Made by a program: the position numbers and the translations under genes. From Allomuricauda sp. (GTDB taxonomy: Bacteria; Bacteroidota; Bacteroidia; Flavobacteriales; Flavobacteriaceae), in NCBI GenBank assembly GCA_030148335.1, contig JASBTQ010000005.1:21241-85240 (forward strand): a DNA stretch of 64,000 bases. The letters run 5' to 3'. The notes under the pieces are model-generated. The model was not told where the DNA came from, did not search any database, and was given only the letters and a program-made list of their open reading frames with translations. Positions within the stretch are counted from its first letter, which is position 1; each line of letters opens with the position of its first letter. Shown piece by piece: positions 34,393 to 40,854 of this stretch.

Positions 34393-34602
34393 ATGAAAAA
34401 ATTCAACACATCCCAAAAGGTGGTCATGGCCATGGGAATTTTAGGAGGAATCGTAGGTATTTATGGCAGGTTCAATGGTTGGGAGTATGGGGATTATTTT
34501 CCATTCTTCTATACTGGCATGACCATGGTCTGGATTGTCTTTTTGCCTTCCAGCAGATCATGTTGTGGGCTTTTCAAAAGAAAAAGAGCGCAAGAATCAT
34601 AA
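34393..34602 (+). CDS. Small two-helix membrane protein
   Basis: A 69-residue protein with two hydrophobic helices (about 9-24 and 37-52) around a YGRFNGWEYGDYFPF loop, ending in a basic Cys-containing tail. The first 50 residues have natural composition; the last part is less convincing. I do not recognise a family. It lies 58 nt before the sensor kinase on the same strand, so it could be an accessory protein to it. A competing frame at 34479-34670 was not chosen because it starts inside and lacks a ribosome-binding site. Confidence 0.5.
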   Translation: MKKFNTSQKVVMAMGILGGIVGIYGRFNGWEYGDYFPFFYTGMTMVWIVFLPSSRSCCGLFKRKRAQES

Positions 34603-34635
34603 GGGCATTGGGCAAATTTCAAGGAAACAATGGAT

Positions 34636-34643
34636 TATATTTG
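34636..34643 (+). promoter_or_regulatory. -7 box (TATATTTG) for the sensor kinase
   Basis: An exact TANNTTTG match lies 17 nt before the kinase ATG at 34661. A TTG is about 25 nt upstream, a little far. Confidence 0.4.
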
Positions 34644-34660
34644 GCGGATAGCCAAGTGAT

Positions 34661-35719
34661 ATGGAATTGAGCAAAAAAAGAAGAAACCAGATTTTTTGGA
34701 CCCTACAGTTTTTGGGTTGGGGTTTCATCAATTCCATAGCGGCATTTGTACCGAAGGGCATCAGCGTGGAATTGACCATCTATTCGGTGGTTGTTGGAAC
34801 TTTTATTGGAATCCTTCCTACTTCAATATTGAGGTGGTACCTAAAACGGAATGTGCATTTTGATTCTTTTGGTGCAAAGGATGTTGTAAAGATTCTTATT
34901 TCCTTGGTGTTGACGGCCTTTGTGTTTGGGCTGCTCAATATTTTTTTTGGATTCCTGTATGGCAAATTTGGCCCTGCACTTACCGAGAACGAGGTCCATA
35001 TGTTCAAGAGCTATGACAATTTCTGGATCCAAGTGCTGAACTCACTCTTCTTGGTCGGCGCATGGGTAGTCACCTATTTGGTCATCACCCTATTGCTCAA
35101 ATTGAACCAAGATAGGATAGAACGTTTGGAACTAAACACGAACCTCAAACAGGCGCAACTGAACACCTTGAAGGGGCAGATCAACCCACATTTTATGTTC
35201 AACAGTTTGAACAACATACGTGGTTTGATGTTGGAAGATGTGGAAAAATCTAGGGAAATGCTCACAAAGCTATCGGAAATCTTGCGGTACTCATTGACGA
35301 AGAACAACATCAACGATATTGCGGTAAAGGAGGAACTGGAAGTGGTGGACAATTACATCGACCTCTCCAAGATCCAGTTTGAGGACCGATTGGAATTTGT
35401 CAAACAAGTGGATACGGATACCCTCGACCTTAGAATCCCGCCCATGGTGATCCAGCTGTTGGTGGAGAATGCCGCCAAGCACGGAATCGCCAATCTGAAA
35501 AACGGGGGCAGGATTGTTTTGAAAATCGTCCAAAAAGAAGAGCATTTGCTCATAGAGGTCAGGAACACGGGGCAACTGAAGATTTCAAAAAATTCCACAC
35601 AATTGGGGTTGATCAATATAAAACAACGACTAAAATTGTTGTATTCGGACAAGGCATCGTTCAAATTGGAGGAAGTGGCCGATGAGGTCGTGGCCCAAGT
35701 AACCATTCCACTCACATGA
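34661..35719 (+). CDS. LytS/YehU-family sensor histidine kinase
   Basis: This membrane sensor of 352 residues has four hydrophobic helices in the first 150 residues and a C-terminal His_kinase (PF06580) domain. The phosphoacceptor is His177 in INPHFMFNSLNN, followed by an ATPase domain with LLVENAAKHG. It has no periplasmic domain of note, so it probably senses the membrane or a small transmembrane signal. The stop overlaps the response regulator start by 4 nt (ATGA), so the two are co-translated. Confidence 0.92.
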   Translation: MELSKKRRNQIFWTLQFLGWGFINSIAAFVPKGISVELTIYSVVVGTFIGILPTSILRWYLKRNVHFDSFGAKDVVKILISLVLTAFVFGLLNIFFGFLYGKFGPALTENEVHMFKSYDNFWIQVLNSLFLVGAWVVTYLVITLLLKLNQDRIERLELNTNLKQAQLNTLKGQINPHFMFNSLNNIRGLMLEDVEKSREMLTKLSEILRYSLTKNNINDIAVKEELEVVDNYIDLSKIQFEDRLEFVKQVDTDTLDLRIPPMVIQLLVENAAKHGIANLKNGGRIVLKIVQKEEHLLIEVRNTGQLKISKNSTQLGLINIKQRLKLLYSDKASFKLEEVADEVVAQVTIPLT

Positions 35720-36441
35720 ATATCAGGGCAGTCATAGTAGAAGATTCCAGATTGGCGCGCAATGAGCTCAAAGAGCTCATGAAAAAGTATGATAACATAA
35801 CGCTTGTGGGGGAAGCGGAGAACGTGGATGAAGGCTATGAACTGATCCAGACCGAAAATCCCGACCTCTTGTTCCTGGACATCAATATGCCCGAGAAGGA
35901 TGGTTTTGAGCTTCTTGAGATGTTGGATGAGGTGCCCATGACCATTTTTACCACGGCCTTTGATGAATATGCCATCAAATCGTTTGAATACAATGCCCTA
36001 GACTATCTGCTCAAGCCCGTGAACGAAAACCGTTTTGCAATGGCCTTGGAAAAAGTGAGGGCCAAGATGGAAACGGCGAAGCGGGACAATGACAGAACGA
36101 AGAAACTAACGGAAAATAGCCAAATATTCATCAAGGATGGGGAGTCTTGCTGGTTGGTAAAGATCGGGGACATTTCGCTGTTCGAGATTGTCGGCAATTA
36201 CACCAGGGTGTTTTTTGACGACAAAAAGCCATTGCTCTACAAATCGCTGAACCAAGTGGAGGAAAAACTCCCAGAGGATACTTTTTTTAGGGCCAACCGA
36301 CAGCAGATTGTCAACACCAATTACATAGAAAGTGTGGTGCCTTGGTTCAATGGCAAATTGAAATTGACCCTAAGGAACGGCGAAGAGGTGGAAGTGTCCC
36401 GACGGCAGTCCTATATTTTTAAGGATCGGATGAGTTTATGA
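35716..36441 (+). CDS. LytTR-family response regulator
   Basis: This DNA-binding regulator of 241 residues has a receiver domain (1-120) with the phosphorylated Asp55 in FLDINMP, acidic residues ED at 9-10 and the Lys in LLKPVNE, followed by a LytTR DNA-binding domain (about 133-241). The LytTR part shows NYTRVFFDD, NRQQIVN and the RLxY-like end. It is overlapped with the kinase gene. LytTR proteins often regulate surface components or virulence; here the targets may include the small genes upstream or DoxX, but that is not shown by the sequence. Confidence 0.93.
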   Translation: MNIRAVIVEDSRLARNELKELMKKYDNITLVGEAENVDEGYELIQTENPDLLFLDINMPEKDGFELLEMLDEVPMTIFTTAFDEYAIKSFEYNALDYLLKPVNENRFAMALEKVRAKMETAKRDNDRTKKLTENSQIFIKDGESCWLVKIGDISLFEIVGNYTRVFFDDKKPLLYKSLNQVEEKLPEDTFFRANRQQIVNTNYIESVVPWFNGKLKLTLRNGEEVEVSRRQSYIFKDRMSL

Positions 36442-36468
36442 TCAGTCAGAGGACTGAAACTTGGATCT

Positions 36469-36541
36469 TGTCAGGTTGAGCGCAGTCGAAACCTCTTGAT
36501 TGTGAACAACCAATAAATTCCCGACTGCACTCGAATTGACA
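36469..36541. repeat. Dispersed palindromic repeat with GTCGA-type arms
   Basis: The 5' arm TGTCAGGTTGAGCGCAGTCG (36469-36488) and the 3' arm CGACTGCACTCGAATTGACA (36522-36541) are complementary at 16 of 20 bases. A half copy lies at 8331-8353. It sits between the convergent regulator and doxX genes. Confidence 0.75.
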
Positions 36542-36559
36542 GAAAATCTCTTTTTAGTC

Positions 36560-36937
36560 CTATGGACGGAGAAGATCCTTGTACCGATCTTTGTACCCAA
36601 TCAATACGATAATGTTCAATATCAAAAGACCCAAGGCAGGACCAATGCCCTCAGGAGCCAATGTAGCGTGGAACATAACGGCATTTACAGATACGCTCAT
36701 CAAGATCAACGACATGAGGGCACCATACTTGTTGAGTATCAAGGCAAGTCCAGCCAAGACCTCAACAATGCCCACCAAGCTTATGGTGTGCGTGGAAGAG
36801 ATTGCACCGAAATAGTTCATTACGGGTTCGGGCATTTCATCGCCAGCAGGTATAAAATTTAAGAACTTGTTGAGCCCAAATACTAGGATAAGCAGTCCTA
36901 AAAGTATGCGGACCACCAAAAAAACTTTTGAATTCAT
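36560..36937 (-). CDS. DoxX-family membrane protein
   Basis: A 125-residue protein with four hydrophobic helices of the DoxX family. Typical features are the N-terminal helix with RILLGLLILVFGLNKFLNF, a loop containing PAGDEMPEPV, and the VGIVEVLAGLALILNKY segment. DoxX members are quinone-linked or unknown-function inner membrane proteins; some act in oxidative-stress complexes in mycobacteria. It is convergent with the LytTR gene and read in the same direction as the SDR and cupin genes but is not clearly in their operon. Confidence 0.86.
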   Translation of the reverse strand: MNSKVFLVVRILLGLLILVFGLNKFLNFIPAGDEMPEPVMNYFGAISSTHTISLVGIVEVLAGLALILNKYGALMSLILMSVSVNAVMFHATLAPEGIGPALGLLILNIIVLIGYKDRYKDLLRP

Positions 36938-37031
36938 AGAGTTGGATTTTATGGTTTATCCAATAAATGTATTCAAAAAATAAACATATGTTAATTTTTT
37001 TGGGTTATATTTTTATTTATAATAAAAATGA

Positions 37032-37817
37032 TTATAGGGATTTCAATAATCCTCCATCAATGGGGATGTTGGTCCCGGTAATAAAAGCAGCTTGGTCCGA
37101 AGCCAGAAAAGTGACCAAAAAACCATACTCTTCTGGCTTTCCTATCCGCCTCATGGGAACTTGTTCTTCCATGTTGGAGCGTACTTCATCGGGTGAAATG
37201 CCCAGGCTCTCCGCTTTTTTCATATTGAGTTGGGCAATACGGTCCGTGTCAAAATAACCCGTCAAGGTACTGTTTATGGTGATCCCGTCCTTGGCCACAT
37301 CATAGGCCAGGCTTTTGGCCCAAGTCACCACAGCCGCCCTTATGGAATTGGAGAGCGCCAAATAGTTCAGCGGTTCCTTCACCGAAACGGAGGCCACGTT
37401 GATGATCCTTCCCCATAGGTTCTGTTGCATGTGTTTCAGGGCAAGTTCCGTAGTGAAAACCACGGATTTGAACAACAGATCAAAAGCCTCTTGGTAGTCA
37501 TCGACCTTCTTTTCCAAGGCCCCGCCAGCTTGTGGACCTTGGGTGTTGTTCACCAAAATATCGATGGTGTTGTGTTCAAAAAATGCAGAAATACTGGTTT
37601 TGAATGTTTCAAAATTGGAAAAATCGACCATCAGATATTGATGTTGCTGCCCTTGTGAAGTATCCATTTCCTTTATAATGGCCTTCATGCGCTCTTCGCT
37701 CCTCGCCATAAGCGTCACACTGGCCCCGCTGGATGCCAATTGTCTGGCAATGGCCTCGCCAATTCCTTTGCTGCTCCCGCCCACTAGGGCGGTCTTTCCT
37801 TTGAGTGAAATGTTCAT
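37032..37817 (-). CDS. SDR-family protein lacking the usual Tyr-Lys pair
   Basis: This 261-residue protein has an SDR fold with GGSSKGIG at 14-21 and NNTQGPQAG in place of NNAG. The catalytic Ser can be aligned in NVASVSV, but the Tyr-x-x-x-Lys pair is replaced: where YSASK is expected, the sequence is SNSIR, with Ser for Tyr and Arg for Lys. It may therefore use a different mechanism or have lost activity, although NAD(P) binding looks intact. The cupin gene lies 2 nt upstream on the same strand, suggesting that the two act together on one small molecule. Confidence 0.78.
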   Translation of the reverse strand: MNISLKGKTALVGGSSKGIGEAIARQLASSGASVTLMARSEERMKAIIKEMDTSQGQQHQYLMVDFSNFETFKTSISAFFEHNTIDILVNNTQGPQAGGALEKKVDDYQEAFDLLFKSVVFTTELALKHMQQNLWGRIINVASVSVKEPLNYLALSNSIRAAVVTWAKSLAYDVAKDGITINSTLTGYFDTDRIAQLNMKKAESLGISPDEVRSNMEEQVPMRRIGKPEEYGFLVTFLASDQAAFITGTNIPIDGGLLKSL

Positions 37818-37819
37818 GG

Positions 37820-38131
37820 CTATCTGTATTCTTCCCGAACGGGACTGAAAATGTCCATCAATTTACAAGGTGTGATGGCTTTTCCACTATGTGGCGCATG
37901 GGAAGGAATGATGACCACATCCCCTGGGCCATAGGTGTCTGTTTTTCCGTCAAGGGTAAATTCAAAAGTTCCTTCCACCACGTGCATGATCTGCTCATGC
38001 ATGTGGCTGTGTTCAGGTACCATGGCGTTTTTTTCCACATCCCAGAACACCCAACTCATTTGCTCCCCGTGGACCAACTTTCCATGGTAGCCCGGCATGA
38101 TTTCCTTTGATTTTAGTTCAGATAGGTTCAT
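37820..38131 (-). CDS. Cupin-domain protein
   Basis: A 103-residue single-domain cupin. The metal-binding cupin motif 1 is visible as PEHSHMHEQIMHVVEG (His triad) and motif 2 as PGDVVIIPSHAPHSG with another His. It fits a small beta-barrel of the ectoine-synthase or quercetinase-like type, cytoplasmic. The protein is too small to call an enzyme with certainty; it may instead bind a metal or small ligand. It is 2 nt ahead of the SDR gene on the minus strand, implying co-translation. Confidence 0.85.
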   Translation of the reverse strand: MNLSELKSKEIMPGYHGKLVHGEQMSWVFWDVEKNAMVPEHSHMHEQIMHVVEGTFEFTLDGKTDTYGPGDVVIIPSHAPHSGKAITPCKLMDIFSPVREEYR

Positions 38132-38176
38132 TGGATTTTTTAGCCAAAATAGGCATATCCCATGAAAAAACGAGGT

Positions 38177-39904
38177 TTAAATCCCTTCAATGACCACAAA
38201 TTCACAACGTCTGTTCAGTTCGTGGTCTTCTTCGGTGCATTCATCGTCGGTTTCACATTTGATGAGGGGTTGCGATTCCCCATAACCTTTGGCAATGATC
38301 CTTTTGGAGTCAATGCCTTCGCCCACCAAAAATTCTTTTACGGCATTTGCCCGTTTTTGGGAAAGTTCACGGTTATATTCTTGGTTCCCCCTGCTGTCAG
38401 TATGCGTTCCTACTTCGATAATGCTGTTTGGATACTTTTGTAGAATGTCAAGGACCACCCCTAGTCTGTCCTTTGCTTCATTTCTCAAGTACCACAAATT
38501 GTAATCAAAATGGATTTGTTCTGTTTTGATGATAAGTCTGTCCCTATCTTTTTTCAAGACATTATCCGTGTTCCTTATATCTGGGATTTTATCTTCTGGA
38601 ATGTCCTTGATCGTCTCTTTATCCTTTTGATGGAAAACGAGCGGTTTGGTCTCCTCAAACGAATAGATGTCATCACTACCCTTTCCATTTGGACGGTTGG
38701 AAGCGAAAAACCCATGCTTTTCTGAATGTAAGGTGATCGAGAAATCGTCATAGCCACTGTTCAGCGGTAGCCCAAGGTTGTCAGGTTTGGCATAACTTTC
38801 TGATTCATATTTGGATACAAAAATGTCCAAAAGTCCAAAACCAGGGTGGCCGTTTGATGAAAAATAAAGATTGTCCTCCGAATCGAGAAAGGGAAACTGT
38901 TCTTTTTGGTCCGTATTTATTGTAGGGCCAAGATTGATGGGGTTTCCATAAGTCCCATTTAGGACATCCACACTGTACAGGTCAAAGGAACCATGACCCC
39001 CTGGGCGGTCCGATGAAAAAAAGAGTTTTGACCCGTCATGGTTCAATGCGGGGTGTTCTGTGGAGAACTCGTTACTGTTGAAAGGGAGCTCAGAGATTTT
39101 TTCCCAACGCTTTCCCGACCATTCCGCCCTATAGATCTTTAGGTTGTTGATCTTGTCGGAACTGCTTCTTTTCTTGCCTTTCAGATAGTTGTTCCTGGTA
39201 AAATATAGGATCTTTTGGTCCTTGGTGATGGCAAAAGTACCTTCATGCATCTTGGTGTTTATTTTCCCCGGAAGGTTTTCACTCAGACCATCGTTTTGGT
39301 CCATTTTGTCAAAAGGATGCATGTAAAGATCCAGATAACCTTGATTGTTCCATCTATAGGTTTTTTTGGCAGGTGTTTTTCTTTTTCTTGCTGCGGAGTA
39401 GATCAACATGGATTCTACCCTGGCGGCCCCAAATTCTGATGCTGGTGTATTCAAGGAAAGGTTTCGTATGCTGTACCTTTCACCAATGGAACGTATGGTG
39501 CCGAGGTAGCTTTCATCTTGTTCCAACGTGGCAATCGCAGCGGGATCGTTCAACTTTTGATGGACATCTTTCAAGACATTGTGGGCCTCTTCATATTTTC
39601 CAATGGCCTTTAATGATTGGCTATAGTTGAAATAATAGGCCAAATCCAGATTATCCCCATATTTGGAGACCAACACTTTATACCACCTTGCTGCTGACTG
39701 CATATCGAAGGTCCTGTAATACGAATCAGCCAGATTTTTCAGCACCGTGGAACTTCTATTGTTCTGTACCAATTGTTCGTAGAGCGGGATGGCGTCCGTG
39801 TAATACGTTTTTTGAAAGTAGGCGTTTGCGCGTTCCAGTTCTTGTTGGGCAAAAGTGATATTCAGCCCCATCAAAAGAAAGAGGGTCAGGTACGTTCTTT
39901 TCAT
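38177..39904 (-). CDS. OmpA-family protein with TPR-like and PD40-like regions
   Basis: The 575-residue protein has a signal peptide (cut near ITFAQ), an N-terminal TPR-like helical part (about 20-130), a beta-propeller part with PD40-type motifs (FFSSDRPGGHGSFDLY, YFSSNGHPGFGLLDIF, FFASNRPNGKGSDDIY), and a C-terminal OmpA domain (about 455-575) for peptidoglycan binding, with NxxLSxxRAxxV. Proteins like this accompany PorP/SprF near T9SS adhesins in Flavobacteriia. It is the last gene of the operon with the SprB-like adhesin and PorP/SprF. It may tether the adhesin complex to the cell wall. Confidence 0.9.
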   Translation of the reverse strand: MKRTYLTLFLLMGLNITFAQQELERANAYFQKTYYTDAIPLYEQLVQNNRSSTVLKNLADSYYRTFDMQSAARWYKVLVSKYGDNLDLAYYFNYSQSLKAIGKYEEAHNVLKDVHQKLNDPAAIATLEQDESYLGTIRSIGERYSIRNLSLNTPASEFGAARVESMLIYSAARKRKTPAKKTYRWNNQGYLDLYMHPFDKMDQNDGLSENLPGKINTKMHEGTFAITKDQKILYFTRNNYLKGKKRSSSDKINNLKIYRAEWSGKRWEKISELPFNSNEFSTEHPALNHDGSKLFFSSDRPGGHGSFDLYSVDVLNGTYGNPINLGPTINTDQKEQFPFLDSEDNLYFSSNGHPGFGLLDIFVSKYESESYAKPDNLGLPLNSGYDDFSITLHSEKHGFFASNRPNGKGSDDIYSFEETKPLVFHQKDKETIKDIPEDKIPDIRNTDNVLKKDRDRLIIKTEQIHFDYNLWYLRNEAKDRLGVVLDILQKYPNSIIEVGTHTDSRGNQEYNRELSQKRANAVKEFLVGEGIDSKRIIAKGYGESQPLIKCETDDECTEEDHELNRRCEFVVIEGI

Positions 39905-39907
39905 AGA

Positions 39908-40843
39908 TCAATAGAATCTTGGGGATTTGTCATATCCTTTTTTGAGTCCGAGCAAATCCAAGTCGAACAGAGCAAAAACTTCATGGGATCCTGAACTGAA
40001 ACTTCCCAAATTGGATAGGGTGTAGTCATAGGCATATCCCAATCGAAAAGCGGGCAACACGGAAAAGTTGAACATGGCGCTGACGGCATCCCCCCACCGA
40101 TAGGACATCCCTCCCTCAAACCTGTTGTTGAAAAGCATGTTGAATGAAGTGTCCAATGAAACGGGGGCACCCTTTACCATCTTGGCCATGACGGATGGTT
40201 TTATTTTTAGCAATGGGTTGATGGTGTGGACATATCCGGATATGAAAAAGGCATGTATTTCTTCGGAACCTGTTCGGCTGATACCATTTTGATTGTCAAG
40301 GTGCTTTGAGGTGAGCAGATTGGGCGTGGAAACACCAAGGTAAAAATTGGACCTATTATAGAAAGCACCTACCCCAATGTTCGGAAAGATGCTGTTCAAG
40401 TTTTCATTGAAGGCATCATCATCTTGAAATTCAGGAAGGACCAAGTCATTGAAGTTGGTTTCGAAAGCAGTGACCCCTCCTTTAAGACCCAAGGCTATAT
40501 TGCTTTTGGCATCAATTTGGAGAACGTAGGCAAAGTCTGCATAGATATTGTTCTCCTTTAATACTCCGTCCCCAATATCATCACTTATCAAGGAAATTCC
40601 CGTCTCAACTTTGTTGCTCAGGGTAGCGTGGGCAAAGAAGGTCAAGGTTTTTGGGGCACCCTCGGCATTCAACCATTGTGACCGATATAAGGTTCCAAAG
40701 TTCAACAACCCTCTTTCATTGGTGGTATATGCAGGATTGATGATGCTCATATTGTAGGTATATTGTGTGTATTGTGGATCTTGCTGTGATTTTGCCTCTA
40801 TAGCGAACAACAAGAACAATAAAACCGTTTGTACTTTTTTCAT
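39908..40843 (-). CDS. PorP/SprF-family T9SS outer-membrane protein
   Basis: This 311-residue outer-membrane beta-barrel belongs to the PorP/SprF family. It has a signal peptide (cut near EAKSQ) and the family start QQDPQYTQYTYNMSIINPAYT. SprF is needed to export the SprB adhesin in F. johnsoniae, and each paralog usually serves the adjacent adhesin. The ATG at 40843 is chosen instead of a 43-codon upstream extension, which overlaps the preceding gene. It lies 11 nt after the adhesin gene and 3 nt before the OmpA gene, so the three form one operon. Confidence 0.93.
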   Translation of the reverse strand: MKKVQTVLLFLLFAIEAKSQQDPQYTQYTYNMSIINPAYTTNERGLLNFGTLYRSQWLNAEGAPKTLTFFAHATLSNKVETGISLISDDIGDGVLKENNIYADFAYVLQIDAKSNIALGLKGGVTAFETNFNDLVLPEFQDDDAFNENLNSIFPNIGVGAFYNRSNFYLGVSTPNLLTSKHLDNQNGISRTGSEEIHAFFISGYVHTINPLLKIKPSVMAKMVKGAPVSLDTSFNMLFNNRFEGGMSYRWGDAVSAMFNFSVLPAFRLGYAYDYTLSNLGSFSSGSHEVFALFDLDLLGLKKGYDKSPRFY

Positions 40844-40854
40844 TGTCAGATTCC

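Noticed and set aside
34479..34670. 63-codon ORF overlapping the small membrane gene
   Set aside because: Starts inside the better frame, no ribosome-binding site, and overlaps the kinase start.
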